A DNA stretch of 64,000 nucleotides from Plantactinospora soyae (GCF_014874095.1 NZ_JADBEB010000001.1:2666001-2730000), one strand, 5' to 3'; numbered from the stretch's first letter, positions 24,379-32,901 are shown. Made by a program: numbers and translations. Notes: a model not told the origin generated them from the letters alone.

Positions 24379-24501
24379 GGCCGGAAACCCGTCGGCCCAC
24401 CCCGGCCCAAAACTCGTCGGTCCGCCTCGGCCGGAAACTCGTCGGACAGCCCTGGACGGAAACTCGTCGGGCGGCCCGGTTGGAAACTCGTCGGGCGGCC
24501 A
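24379..24501 (+). repeat. Five degenerate 24-25-bp tandem repeats in intergenic DNA
   Basis: Five consecutive units start at 24379, 24404, 24429, 24454 and 24478. Each carries a GGNNNNAAACTCGTCGG core (CCCGTCGG in the first). They fill much of the gap between divergent genes. Short stretches are open in several frames, but no start or conserved protein is evident, so I treat them as non-coding. Confidence 0.8.
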
Positions 24502-24554
24502 CCACCACCGGCTCCGCCACCTGACCGCCGGTTCTGTCGGGCCGGCCGGGTTGA

Positions 24555-25151
24555 ATGGAGGCGCAGGCGGCCGACGGGATGGTGGTGAACGTGGTGACGG
24601 TGGAGCCGGAGTCCGGGCCGGAGCGGGTACGGATCGAGCCGTGGAGCGAGGACGACCTCGACCTGCTGCGCCGGATCAACTCTCCGGAGATGAAACGACA
24701 CCTGGGCGGGCCGGAGACCGACGAGCAGGTGCTCGCCCGGCACGAGCGGTACGTCCGGTTCGCCGACACCGGCCAGGGCTGCATGTTCCGGGTGCTCGCC
24801 CTGCCGGAGGCCGTACCGGTGGGGAGTATCGGCTACTGGATCCGCCTCTGGCACGACGAGAAGATCTTCGAGATGGGCTGGAGCATTCTGCCGGCGTACC
24901 AGGGAAGGGGGCTGGCGACCGAGGCGCTGGCCGCCGTGGTCGACGTGGCCCGGGCCCGGCGGACCTACCGGTACGCCCACGCGTTCCCGTCGGTCGACAA
25001 TCCCGCCTCGAACGCGGTCTGCCGCAAGGCCGGGTTCGCGCTGCTCGGCGAGACGGAGTTCGAGTTTCCGCCGGGGCGGCCGATGCGTTCCAACGACTGG
25101 CGTCTCGACCTCACCGCCCCGGGAACGGACCGGCGACGAACCCGGGAGTGA
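24555..25151 (+). CDS. GNAT-family N-acetyltransferase (RimJ/RimL type)
   Basis: 198 residues. Acetyl-CoA binding motif A is LPAYQGRGLATEALAAVVD (Q/R-x-x-G-x-G/A); other GNAT elements are GSIGYWI, FEMGWSI and NPASNAVCRKAGFALLGE. The RimJ/RimL-like arrangement suggests acetylation of an N-terminal or small amine; the substrate is unknown. The ATG at 24555 has no good ribosome site and ATG 24579 is an equally possible start. It converges with the HAF-repeat gene. Confidence 0.9.
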   Translation: MEAQAADGMVVNVVTVEPESGPERVRIEPWSEDDLDLLRRINSPEMKRHLGGPETDEQVLARHERYVRFADTGQGCMFRVLALPEAVPVGSIGYWIRLWHDEKIFEMGWSILPAYQGRGLATEALAAVVDVARARRTYRYAHAFPSVDNPASNAVCRKAGFALLGETEFEFPPGRPMRSNDWRLDLTAPGTDRRRTRE

Positions 25152-25165
25152 CGGTCGGCGTCCGG

Positions 25166-26347
25166 CTAGTAGCCGCGCCGGTCGGTGTACCAGACGACGT
25201 GGTGGATCGGGACCGTGATGTCGCCGGAATTGACGCTGAGACCCGCGACCATGCCCTCGTCGTTCATGGCCCTCACCTGGGTGTTGTCGTCGGAGCCGAG
25301 GACGTCGAGCAGGGTCACCGCGCCACGTCGCCAGACGTACCCGCGCAGGCCGGCCGGGCCGACGAGGTCGCCCGTCACGTCACCGCGTTCGTTGATCGCC
25401 ACGGCCGTGGACGAGCGTACGCCGGGAAGGTCGCCCAGGCCGGTGCGGACGCCGCGCTGCCAGACGTACGCCCGCGCCGGGCCGGCCGGGGAGTAGCCGG
25501 TGAAGGCGACCTGACCCCGGTTGTTGAGGTCGACCGAGCCGGTCGACGGGGGTATCACCGGCTCGCCGATCTCGGTGCGTACGCCGTCGTCCCAGAAGAA
25601 GATGGACGGGTCCGCGTCCGGCGGGTAGTCGCTGCCGACGATCTGCCCGAGGTCGTTGAGGTCGTTCAGCGAGACGTCGTGGCCGCCCAGCGCGCCCAGG
25701 TCGGTCAGGCCACGGCGGTCGTCCCAGCGGAAAATCCGCGACGGCGGTATACCGAAGGGTGGTGCCGGCTCGTCACTGGCGTAGTTGGCGGCCACCTGAC
25801 CCCGGTTGTTGATCCGGGCGTTCGCGTGAACGATGTCGACGGGACCGGGCGAGGGCAGCCGGGTCATCACGCCGCGTCGCCAGACGAAGTAGGCGTCCGG
25901 GCCGTCCGCGGTGTTGCTGACGCCGACCACCTCGCCGTGCTCGTTGACGTCCAGGGCCCTGCTGTCCGGGCCGCCGAGCGTGCCGAGGTCGGTCGTCACG
26001 CCGTCCCGCCAGACGAACGCGTGCAGATCGCCGGAGGGCGTACCACTCTGGCCCACCACCTGGCCGCGATCGTTGATGTCCCGGGTGTTGACCGAAAGAC
26101 CGTCGAGACCCCTGATCGGGGTCCGTACGCCACGTTGCCACACGGCCGAGACGCTCATGACCTGCCCGAGGTTGTTCACCTTGCGCGGCGCGTCGAGTGA
26201 AATCCGCACCGCCGGGATCGGCCGAGGCGCCAGGGCGGCGCGTTCGCCCGCGTTCGCCGGTTGCCCGGTCGCCCCCAGCAGCCCGACCCCGGCCAGCATC
26301 GTCGCGGCGATGGCGTATCCAGGAGCTCTGCGTGATCGTCCAAACAT
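25166..26347 (-). CDS. Secreted HAF-repeat protein
   Basis: 393 residues. The N-terminus (MFGRSRRAPGYAIAATMLAG to PANAG) is an export signal. The mature part is built of about seven copies of a 40-50-residue HAF-type repeat, each with a core like INDRGQVVGQSG followed by AFVWRDGVTTDLGTLGG. These repeats form beta-propeller-like extracellular structures; their role is unknown. No enzymatic motif was seen. The 274 bases between its start and the end of mrf hold no convincing gene or site. Confidence 0.9.
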   Translation of the reverse strand: MFGRSRRAPGYAIAATMLAGVGLLGATGQPANAGERAALAPRPIPAVRISLDAPRKVNNLGQVMSVSAVWQRGVRTPIRGLDGLSVNTRDINDRGQVVGQSGTPSGDLHAFVWRDGVTTDLGTLGGPDSRALDVNEHGEVVGVSNTADGPDAYFVWRRGVMTRLPSPGPVDIVHANARINNRGQVAANYASDEPAPPFGIPPSRIFRWDDRRGLTDLGALGGHDVSLNDLNDLGQIVGSDYPPDADPSIFFWDDGVRTEIGEPVIPPSTGSVDLNNRGQVAFTGYSPAGPARAYVWQRGVRTGLGDLPGVRSSTAVAINERGDVTGDLVGPAGLRGYVWRRGAVTLLDVLGSDDNTQVRAMNDEGMVAGLSVNSGDITVPIHHVVWYTDRRGY

Positions 26348-26621
26348 CGGTGGTCACTTCCCGTCACGTCGACACGACCGGAGTTCACAGTCACGGGGGA
26401 CGGGCCCATGGTCCGCCGGCCCCGGCAGTGGCACAAGGCGTCGACCGTGCCAGGGGCGGCAGGGGTGGGTACGCGATTTGTCGCTTCACCCCGCGCCGTC
26501 GGCGGTGCCCGGCCCCGTCGAAACCGGCGGGCCTGCGACGTTCGTGACTACTCCCCGCACATGCTCGACCCGATCCGGCCCGGTGTCGGACATCGGATAA
26601 CGATGGCCACCTGGAGGGCTG

Positions 26622-27902
26622 CTACGCGGTACGTCCGGCAGAGTTGGGTTCCGGGACCGGAAAGCAGCCGGCGAACGGGTCGGGGTAGTGCCGCCAGCCG
26701 GCCTCGCCGTCCGCGAGTTCGGCGTCGCTGAGCAGGCAGCCGGCGAGGACCCGGTGCAGTTCCACCGGGTCGAGGTCGAAACCGATGAAGACCAGGTAGT
26801 TCTCCCGGTCGCCGTAGTACGGGTCCCAGTTCAGCGCGGCGGCGAGCCGGCGTTGGGCACTCGCCTCGGCCCACCCCTCGTCCGGTACGTCGACCAGCCA
26901 GCGGCCGAGCGAGCCCAGGGTCAGTCCACCACCGGCGAACTCCCAGGCCACTGCGGTGTCGGGCTGACTGGCCAGCCAGAGTACGCCGCGCGAGCGGAGC
27001 ACCGGCGCGTTCACCGCCGCCAACAGCTCGTGCAACCGTCCAGGGTGGAACGGTCGGCGGGCCCGGAAGACGGCGGAGACGATTTCGCAGTCCGGCACCG
27101 GTTCGTGCACTCCGAGCAGGTAACCCTCGATCCCCCGAGCCAGTACGCCGGGAGTCTCCGGCCGGTGTCGGTCGGTGTGGCGCAGCTGTCGGGCGAGTGC
27201 GCCCGCGTCGACGTACGGCTCGTCGACCGGGAGCTGGGTGGCCCACGGGGCGAGCCGGTGCAGCAGCACCGACAGTTGGGCGCTGTCGTAGCCGTCGTAC
27301 CGCCCCTCGCCCCACAGCACGAGGGTGTCGGCGTACTCGATCTGCCGGACGAGTACGTCGGCCAGGGCCCGGTGGTCGTCGTCGGCGGCCTGGATGCCGA
27401 GCCCGGCCAGGTCGTCGGTGCTGGCGAGCCCGTCGAGCAGGTGTTCGGCGTCGACCACCGTGACGTACGAGTCGACGTGTACCCGATCGGTGATCGGGGC
27501 GCCGTCGACCAGGGTGTGCCCGCAGACCTCGGCGACCGCCTCCGGTTCGACCGTCTCGGGCAGCATCAGCACCAGGTCCTGCCCGGGGTGGGTCCGGGTC
27601 AGCCGGGCCAGGGTGGGCAGTACGTCCTCGCGCAGGGTGCACGAGAGGCAGCCGTGGACGAGTCCGACCATCTCGTCCTCGACGATCCCGGTGCCGGTAC
27701 GCACGACCCGGCGGACCACCCCGGCCCGGAGGTCGACCAGTTCGTGCCGGACCAGCAGCAGCGACGGGTCGTCGGCGAGTAGCGCCCGGGCGAGCGCGAA
27801 GGTGGCGGACGGCCAGAACCCGGAGAGCACGGTGAGCCGGGCGCGGCCGTCGGTGCGTACGCCGGCGGTGGTGGTGTGGTCCGGGGCCAGGGGCGACGAC
27901 AT
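26622..27902 (-). CDS. mrf: Mrf-like COG0523 protein (ribosome-hibernation-factor recruitment)
   Basis: 426 residues from ATG 27902, with GAGAGG upstream; the longer frame to 27941 would place the start inside a Zur box. The CxxC signature HGCLSCTLRED (Cys85, Cys88) and the C-terminal RRPFHPGRLHELL, LWLASQPDTAVAW and GGGLTLGSLGRWLVD segments match the actinobacterial COG0523 protein Mrf (Rv0106-like), which in mycobacteria recruits a hibernation factor to zinc-starved ribosomes. The usual GTPase P-loop is replaced by SGFWPSATF, as in mycobacterial Mrf as I recall it. Divergent from zinc-free ribosomal paralogues across Zur sites. Confidence 0.85.
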   Translation of the reverse strand: MSSPLAPDHTTTAGVRTDGRARLTVLSGFWPSATFALARALLADDPSLLLVRHELVDLRAGVVRRVVRTGTGIVEDEMVGLVHGCLSCTLREDVLPTLARLTRTHPGQDLVLMLPETVEPEAVAEVCGHTLVDGAPITDRVHVDSYVTVVDAEHLLDGLASTDDLAGLGIQAADDDHRALADVLVRQIEYADTLVLWGEGRYDGYDSAQLSVLLHRLAPWATQLPVDEPYVDAGALARQLRHTDRHRPETPGVLARGIEGYLLGVHEPVPDCEIVSAVFRARRPFHPGRLHELLAAVNAPVLRSRGVLWLASQPDTAVAWEFAGGGLTLGSLGRWLVDVPDEGWAEASAQRRLAAALNWDPYYGDRENYLVFIGFDLDPVELHRVLAGCLLSDAELADGEAGWRHYPDPFAGCFPVPEPNSAGRTA

Positions 27903-27925
27903 CGGGGCATCCTCTCGGCACTTGT

Positions 27926-27940
27926 TGAAAACGGTTGTCA
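27926..27940. promoter_or_regulatory. Candidate Zur box (palindromic)
   Basis: TGAAAACGGTTGTCA reads as a 7-1-7 palindrome (TGAnAAC and GTTnTCA), close to the actinobacterial Zur consensus TGAAAATnATTTTCA. It lies just upstream of the mrf start and 157 bases upstream of rpmB, between two gene sets that Zur represses in relatives. Confidence 0.7.
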
Positions 27941-27991
27941 TTGTGGCATGCCCGCATGACGCTGGATGCTGGCGGGAGGGGGCATCGAGAA

Positions 27992-28006
27992 TGAAAACCG
28001 TTCCCG
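27992..28006. promoter_or_regulatory. Second, weaker Zur-like site
   Basis: TGAAAACCGTTCCCG shares the TGAAAACnGTT core of the first site but has a degraded right half. It is 92 bases upstream of rpmB and followed by the AT-rich GTTATA, which could be part of the rpmB promoter. A second Zur dimer binding cooperatively would explain it. Confidence 0.5.
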
Positions 28007-28097
28007 TTATAGTTCCCGGCCGGAGCAGCAACAGCCGGCCGGAGCAGCAACTCCCGGCCGGCAGCAGGAACGGCCGGATCGAAGGAAGGAACGACAC

Positions 28098-28334
28098 GTG
28101 TCCAGACGATGTGACGTCACCGGAGCGCAGCCGAGCTTCGGCAACACCGTCTCCCACTCCCATCGGCGCACCCGCCGCCGCTGGAACCCCAACCTGCAAC
28201 GCCACCGCTACTGGCTGCCCGCCGAGCGGCGCTGGATCAGCCTGACCCTCACCGCCAGGGCGATCCGGACCGTCGACCGCGACGGAATCGAGCGGATCGT
28301 GGCCGGGCTGCGGGCCCGAGGGGTACGCCGCTGA
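28098..28334 (+). CDS. rpmB: Zinc-independent paralogue of 50S ribosomal protein bL28
   Basis: 78 residues from GTG 28098 with AAGGAAGGA upstream. [20 protein letters not shown] is the bL28 N-terminus; [16 protein letters not shown] and the [14 protein letters not shown] helix complete the family. The CxxC pairs that hold zinc in the standard bL28 are absent (only Cys5 remains), identifying the zinc-free form made during zinc starvation so that zinc in normal ribosomes can be freed. Its stop overlaps the rpmG start (TGATG). Confidence 0.95.
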   Translation: MSRRCDVTGAQPSFGNTVSHSHRRTRRRWNPNLQRHRYWLPAERRWISLTLTARAIRTVDRDGIERIVAGLRARGVRR

Positions 28335-28501
28335 TGGCCCGGCACACCGACCTCCGGCCGATCGTCAAGCTGCGCAGCACCGGCGGCACCGGCTACACGT
28401 ACGTCACCCGGAAGAACCGCCGCACCAACCCGGACCGTCTCGTCCTGCGCAAGTACGACCCGGTACTGCGCCGGCACGTCGACTTCCGGGAGGAACGCTG
28501 A
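28334..28501 (+). CDS. rpmG: Zinc-independent paralogue of 50S ribosomal protein bL33
   Basis: 55 residues, below the usual length cut-off for gene callers. [20 protein letters not shown] and [12 protein letters not shown] are diagnostic of bL33. The two CxxC zinc knuckles of the standard protein are missing. The ATG shares its A with the rpmB stop, and its stop shares its A with the rpsN ATG, so the three genes form one fully coupled operon. Confidence 0.95.
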   Translation: MARHTDLRPIVKLRSTGGTGYTYVTRKNRRTNPDRLVLRKYDPVLRRHVDFREER

Positions 28502-28806
28502 TGGCCCGGCGCAGCCTGGTGGAGCGCCAGGCCCGCCGGGCGGACCTGGTCCGCCGGTACGCCGGGCCCCGGGGCGCGCTCAAGCGGGCCATCGCCGACC
28601 CGGACACCGATCCGGCGGTACGCGCCGAAGCGGTACGCCGGCTCAGCATCCTGCCCCGGGACTCCAGCCCGGTACGACTGCGCTCCCGCGACCAGCTCGA
28701 CGGACGACCCCGAGGCGTGTTCAGCCGGTTCGGGCTGTCCCGGCTGCGGTTCCGGGAACTGGCGCTGCGCGGCGAGTTGCCCGGCGTACGCAAGGCGTCC
28801 TGGTGA
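28501..28806 (+). CDS. rpsN: Zinc-independent paralogue of 30S ribosomal protein uS14
   Basis: 101 residues, the long uS14 form. [20 protein letters not shown] is the N-terminus, followed by [21 protein letters not shown] and the conserved [22 protein letters not shown]. The short zinc-binding uS14 has CxxC pairs; none occur here. Together with rpmB and rpmG it forms the zinc-starvation set. The rpsR paralogue often found with these is not in the window. Confidence 0.95.
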   Translation: MARRSLVERQARRADLVRRYAGPRGALKRAIADPDTDPAVRAEAVRRLSILPRDSSPVRLRSRDQLDGRPRGVFSRFGLSRLRFRELALRGELPGVRKASW

Positions 28807-29134
28807 CGGTCCGATCGGCCAACACGCGCGGCACACCAGCGGGTACGCGGCCACCGGGGAGGCATCGGCGGTCGTCGGGCCGGATCGGTCGTCGAGTTAC
28901 GACAACCCGGCCGGCGGCCCGGATCCACTGGTCAGCACGGCCGCATTTCCGGCGCCCTGGATGCTCGGCCCACGGCACGGCCCGGATTCGACGCGGTGGC
29001 CGGGCCGGCGTTGACGGCGTCCGAACTCCGGAATAGCGCCCTGCGCCAACCGTTTTCGCTCGGCATCGGCGCCGAGTGGGGGGCCGGGACCGACCCACGG
29101 CCGTCAATGGCGGACGCGTCCTAGCATCAGCGAC
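28807..29134. other. Intergenic region without recognised gene
   Basis: About 330 bases between rpsN and the next gene. No frame with matching codon bias, no clear hairpin of terminator strength and no tRNA were seen. It presumably holds the rpsN terminator and the promoter of the gene at 29135. Confidence 0.5.
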
Positions 29135-29587
29135 ATGACACATCCGCCGCTCCCGCCGCGACGCCCGCCGCGGCGGAAGTCCGGCGAGCCACTGCCCGTC
29201 CTGCTCGACATTCTCGTGACGCTGTTGGCAGTGGGCTGTGTGGTGGGTGCGGCCGGTGGTTACTGGTTGCACCGGAGTTTCGAGGAGGCACTCGGTTCGG
29301 TCGAGCGCACCGCCGATGAATACGTGTCCAGCCTGCGGGCCGGGAACTGGGCCGACGCGTACCGGCAGACCTGTGCCGCCACCCAGCGGTCGATGACCGA
29401 GCAGGAGTTCGTCGCCGCCCAGCAGTCAGGACCGAAGGCGACCGGCTACGAGGTGGTACGGACGTCCGTCGACGACCACAACGGACGGCGGGCGACCCTG
29501 ATCCTCCGGGTCACCTACGTCGGTGGCGAGGTGCGGACGCAGGAGATTCCGCTGGTCGACGAGGGCTCGTGGTACCCCTGCCCCTGA
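29135..29587 (+). CDS. Membrane-anchored NTF2/DUF4878-like protein
   Basis: 150 residues. A Pro/Arg-rich cytoplasmic N-terminus (about 1-20) is followed by one membrane helix (LLDILVTLLAVGCVVGAAGG). The exported domain (ADEYVSSLRAGNWADAYRQTC, MTEQEFVAAQ, VVRTSVDDHNGRRATLILRV) has the cone-shaped NTF2-like pattern of DUF4878 lipoproteins and anchors. Function unknown. Transcribed alone, convergent with the CGNR gene. Confidence 0.75.
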   Translation: MTHPPLPPRRPPRRKSGEPLPVLLDILVTLLAVGCVVGAAGGYWLHRSFEEALGSVERTADEYVSSLRAGNWADAYRQTCAATQRSMTEQEFVAAQQSGPKATGYEVVRTSVDDHNGRRATLILRVTYVGGEVRTQEIPLVDEGSWYPCP

Positions 29588-29697
29588 GGGTGGCGCGGTG
29601 CGGCGGTGCACGCCGGCCCGCCCCGCTCACCGGTGACCTCGGCGAACGGGGGCGAGCGACGCCGTGCGCAGTGGTGGGACCTCGGATCCGGCGGTGG

Positions 29698-30285
29698 TCA
29701 GCCGACCGACGCGGGAGCCATCTCCGCGACGGTCAGCTCGACCGGAGCCGGCGTCTTCGCCTCGACGGCGGCGCGCTTGCGGGCCCGGTGCGCCGCGACG
29801 TGCGAGCGGGTGGCGCAGCGCTCCGAGCAGAACCGGCGGCAGCAGTTCGACGAGGTGTCCAGGTAGACGTTGCCGCACCGGTCGTCGGCGCAGAGGCCGA
29901 ACCGCGCGCTGCCGTACTCGCAGAGCCAGACCGACAGGCCCCAGACCGCACCGGCCAGGTATTCGGCACTGACCGAGGCGCCGCGGCTGGTCACGTGCAT
30001 GTGCCAGTCCTTGGCGTCGTGACCGGAGATGCGCGGCTGAACGGGGTAGTTCTCCAAAAGTGAATTCAGCTCGGTCACCGCGTCGGCGTCCCGACCGGCG
30101 GATCCGAATTCGAAGACGTCTCTGAGTCGTTTCTGGGCTCGGCGGAAGGCGGCGACATCGCGTTCGGCCACCTCATCGCGCATCCAGCCGTGCTCCTCGG
30201 GAAAAACGGCCCGGAGGTCGTCGAGGTCGTCGAGTCGCGCGTTGACGAGATCAACCCCGGTCCGGGCGTACGCGTCGAAGTTCAC
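29698..30285 (-). CDS. CGNR zinc-finger (ABATE-type) transcriptional regulator
   Basis: 195 residues from GTG 30285. Residues about 30-125 resemble the ABATE helical domain (LVNARLDDLDDL, then VTELNSLLENYPVQP). The C-terminal zinc finger is GLCADDRCGNVYLDTSSNCCRRFCSERC-like: Cys pairs at CADDRC and FCSERC, with variation of the CGNR motif as CGNVY. This family is thought to bind DNA and is common in actinobacteria. No target is suggested by its neighbours. Confidence 0.9.
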   Translation of the reverse strand: MNFDAYARTGVDLVNARLDDLDDLRAVFPEEHGWMRDEVAERDVAAFRRAQKRLRDVFEFGSAGRDADAVTELNSLLENYPVQPRISGHDAKDWHMHVTSRGASVSAEYLAGAVWGLSVWLCEYGSARFGLCADDRCGNVYLDTSSNCCRRFCSERCATRSHVAAHRARKRAAVEAKTPAPVELTVAEMAPASVG

Positions 30286-30303
30286 CCGACAACCGTAGAC
30301 GAC

Positions 30304-31491
30304 TCACGGCTCCCGTGGCGCGTCCACGTAGTGGGGAAGGAACCGCGCGTAGCCATCGGTGATCAAGCTCTTGCTCTCCCGGATGCCGGCGCCCGCCGAC
30401 TCCCCGTCGACCACCCAACTGCCCAACACCACGTGATTATCCGAAAACGACGGTAGTGCGCGGAATTCCTGGTAGCACCATCCCTCGTCACCATAGATGC
30501 CTGGATTGTTGATCTCTCCGGCGCCGGTGACGATCCGGACCGATCCGCCCTCCCGGCCCAACAGGGGCTTGACCACGTATTCGGCCATTCCCCGGGGCGA
30601 GTCCAGGTACGCCGGCAGCAGGAACGGGTGATCGGGATACAGCTCCCAGAGCACCGCCAGCAGCGCCTTGTTGGAGAGCAGCAGCTTCCAGGCCGGCTCG
30701 ATCCAGGTCGTCGGAGTGCCCGGATCCAGCGCCGGTCGGCCGTACGGCTCGGCGAGCATCCACTCCCACGGGTAGAGCTTGAAACAGGTGAGGATCGGCG
30801 TACGGGCCCCGTCCGGGCCGGCCGGAGCGGTGAACCGGCGGCCGTCCCAGCCGATCTCCAGCATCGGCAGCATCTCGGTCCTCAGCCCGGCCTGGTACGC
30901 GGTCTCGGCGAGGTAGCCGGCGGTCATCTGGTCCTCGCCGGTCTCCTCCTCGTCCGACCAGGCCACGTGCACCAGTGGGTCGTGCAGGCCGGCGCCGATC
31001 TTCCGCCAGGCCTCGACCAGCCGCTCGTGCACGCTGTTCCACTGGTCGAGGGTGGGTCGGGTGTCCTCCAGCCAGTACCACTGGATCACCGACGCCTCGA
31101 CCAGCGCGGTCGGAGTGTCCGCGTTGTACTCCAGCATCTTCGGGGGCCAGGAGCCGTCGTACCAGAGATCGAACCGGCCGTAGAGGGTGGGCGGTTGCTC
31201 CCGCAGCGACCGGCTGACCGCCTCGGCCGCCCAGGCCGGGATGCCGAACTCGGCGAACCGGTTCTTCGCCACCACGTGCTCGGCCGCCGCCACCGACATC
31301 CGGTGCAGTTCCTCGGTCGCCTCCTCCAGCCGGAGGACCTCGTCGAGTTCCATCCGGTAACAGGCGCTCTCGTCCCAGTACGACATGAACCGGCCGTCCG
31401 GCAGTTCGGTGTCGGCGTAGACCAGACCCTGACTCCGGACCGTCGCGGACCAGTCCGGGCGGGGCGTACTGCTCTCCCGCCGCACCGTCAA
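30304..31491 (-). CDS. Glutathionylspermidine-synthase-like ATP-grasp enzyme
   Basis: 395 residues. The family pattern is clear: FMSYWDESACYRM (pre-ATP-grasp), LYGRFDLWYDGSWPPKMLEYNADTPT (residues about 102-127), VAWSDEEETGEDQMTAGYLAE, LLSNKALLAVLWELYPDHP and YVVKPLLGREGGSV, which supply the ATP and Mg2+ sites. E. coli relatives YgiC/YjfC form an amide bond on unknown substrates and lack the amidase domain. Start TTG 31489-31491 overlaps the upstream lipoprotein stop; GTG 31485 is an alternative. The pairing with a small lipoprotein mirrors ygiB-ygiC and yjfM-yjfC. Confidence 0.9.
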   Translation of the reverse strand: MTVRRESSTPRPDWSATVRSQGLVYADTELPDGRFMSYWDESACYRMELDEVLRLEEATEELHRMSVAAAEHVVAKNRFAEFGIPAWAAEAVSRSLREQPPTLYGRFDLWYDGSWPPKMLEYNADTPTALVEASVIQWYWLEDTRPTLDQWNSVHERLVEAWRKIGAGLHDPLVHVAWSDEEETGEDQMTAGYLAETAYQAGLRTEMLPMLEIGWDGRRFTAPAGPDGARTPILTCFKLYPWEWMLAEPYGRPALDPGTPTTWIEPAWKLLLSNKALLAVLWELYPDHPFLLPAYLDSPRGMAEYVVKPLLGREGGSVRIVTGAGEINNPGIYGDEGWCYQEFRALPSFSDNHVVLGSWVVDGESAGAGIRESKSLITDGYARFLPHYVDAPREP

Positions 31492-31790
31492 CCGCCGCAG
31501 GAGGCGAGGTGGGTGCCGAAGCCGCTCTGGGTGGGCACCGCCGCGACCGGCTCGGCGCCTCCACCGCCGACCCTGGCCTCGGCCACGCGCGGCGGTGCCG
31601 GGGTGGCGGTGGCCAGGGAGCGGTTCTTCGGGTTGTTCGACCGCGAGTCGCAGTCGTCATCGTCGCCCACCTGGTTACACCCGGTGAGGGTCAGGGCGAG
31701 CGCGGTGAGCGCGCCCAGGTGCACGCTCGCGGACCGGAGACGCCGTGGCGAAAGTTTTTCCACGAGATCGTTGTAACCGATGCGCGCCAC
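31488..31790 (-). CDS. Small lipoprotein paired with the ATP-grasp enzyme (DUF1190-like position)
   Basis: 100 residues. A signal sequence ends in LALTLTGCNQ, a lipobox. The mature part has an acidic DDDDCD stretch, a Lys/Asn region and a Gly-rich end (GGGGAEP, SGFGTHLASCGG). Short Gly/Ser-rich ends with GFG are also seen in E. coli YgiB/YjfM (DUF1190), which precede the same ATP-grasp family. I infer functional equivalence from position and composition, not from clear homology. Its stop overlaps the next start. Confidence 0.7.
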   Translation of the reverse strand: MARIGYNDLVEKLSPRRLRSASVHLGALTALALTLTGCNQVGDDDDCDSRSNNPKNRSLATATPAPPRVAEARVGGGGAEPVAAVPTQSGFGTHLASCGG

Positions 31791-31872
31791 CGACGGATAC
31801 CCCGGGCGGTTGGTTGGCGGCTTGGCATCCGGTCCCCGCGTACCCGGAATCGGCTGGCGTTACGCTCGGCTC

Positions 31873-32793
31873 ATGCTCCGATCGGTCATCCTCGCCGCGT
31901 CCCGGTCAACCCGGTTCGAGCGGCTCGTCGAGACGGCCCCGTTCACCCGGGACGTCGTACGCCGGTTCGTCGCCGGCATCTCCACCGACGACGCACTGCG
32001 CGCCACCCGTGCGCTGGTCGCCGATGGTCTCGCGGTCTCCATCGACCACCTCGGTGAGGACACCGTCAGCGGGGACCAGGCCATCGCCGTCCGGGACGAG
32101 TACGTGCGCCTGCTCTCCGGGCTCGCCGACGCCGGGTTGACCCCGCCGGCCGAGGTCAGCGTCAAACTGTCCGCACTGGGGCAGAAGTTCGACGAGCGGC
32201 TGGCCCGGGAGAACGTCCAGGCGATCTGCGCCGCCGCGACGGCGGCCGGCACCACGGTCACCCTCGACATGGAGGACCACACCACCACCGACTCGACCCT
32301 CGACATCCTGGCCGAGCTGCGCAAGGACTTCCCTGGTACGGGGGCGGTGCTCCAGGCGTACCTGCGGCGGACCGAATCCGACTGTCGGGAGTTGGCCACC
32401 CAGGGATCCCGGGTACGGCTCTGCAAGGGGGCGTACAAGGAGCCGGAGTCGGTGGCGTACCAGTCAGCGCGCGAGGTGGACAAATCGTACGTCCGCTGCC
32501 TCAACATCCTGCTCTCCGGCCCCGGGTACCCGATGATCGCCACCCACGATCCCCGACTGATCGCCATCGCCGAGGACCGGTCCCGGTGGTTCGACCGGGC
32601 GCCGTCCGAGTTCGAGTTCCAGCTCCTCTACGGCGTACGCCCCGACGAGCAGGCCCGGCTCGCCGAGGCCGGGCACACCGTACGGGTCTACCTGCCGTAC
32701 GGCACCGACTGGTACGGCTATCTGATGCGGCGGCTCGCCGAGCGCCCGGCGAACCTGGCGTTCTTCGCCCGCGCCGTCGCCACCCGGCGGTAG
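31873..32793 (+). CDS. Proline dehydrogenase
   Basis: 306 residues from ATG 31873, the size of monofunctional actinobacterial enzymes. FAD-binding TIM-barrel features: DHLGEDTVS, VSVKLSALGQKFDE, VTLDMEDHTTTD, GAVLQAYLRR, RVRLCKGAYKEP, ATHDPRL and the C-terminal LPYGTDWYGYLMRRLAERPAN. It oxidises proline to pyrroline-5-carboxylate. The P5C dehydrogenase gene usually found beside it is not in the window. Divergent from the lipoprotein gene. Confidence 0.95.
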   Translation: MLRSVILAASRSTRFERLVETAPFTRDVVRRFVAGISTDDALRATRALVADGLAVSIDHLGEDTVSGDQAIAVRDEYVRLLSGLADAGLTPPAEVSVKLSALGQKFDERLARENVQAICAAATAAGTTVTLDMEDHTTTDSTLDILAELRKDFPGTGAVLQAYLRRTESDCRELATQGSRVRLCKGAYKEPESVAYQSAREVDKSYVRCLNILLSGPGYPMIATHDPRLIAIAEDRSRWFDRAPSEFEFQLLYGVRPDEQARLAEAGHTVRVYLPYGTDWYGYLMRRLAERPANLAFFARAVATRR

Positions 32794-32838
32794 TCGCCGC
32801 CCGCACCGCCGTCCCGCTCTCCACCGGTACGCCCGACA

Positions 32839-32901
32839 GGCGCATCCGGCACCCCGGAGGTCTGGTCCGAAGGACCGTCTCCTCGGGGAACCGGATGCGC
32901 C
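32839..32901. terminator. Long nested hairpin between convergent genes
   Basis: GGCGCATCCGG (32839-32849) pairs exactly with CCGGATGCGCC (32891-32901). Inside, CCCCG pairs with CGGGG and GGTCC with GGACC around GAA. The structure is symmetrical and lies between the ends of proline dehydrogenase and the beta-helix gene, fitting a two-way terminator. Confidence 0.8.

Noticed and set aside
24379-24501. Considered a CRISPR array
   Set aside because: Units are directly tandem, degenerate and lack spacers.
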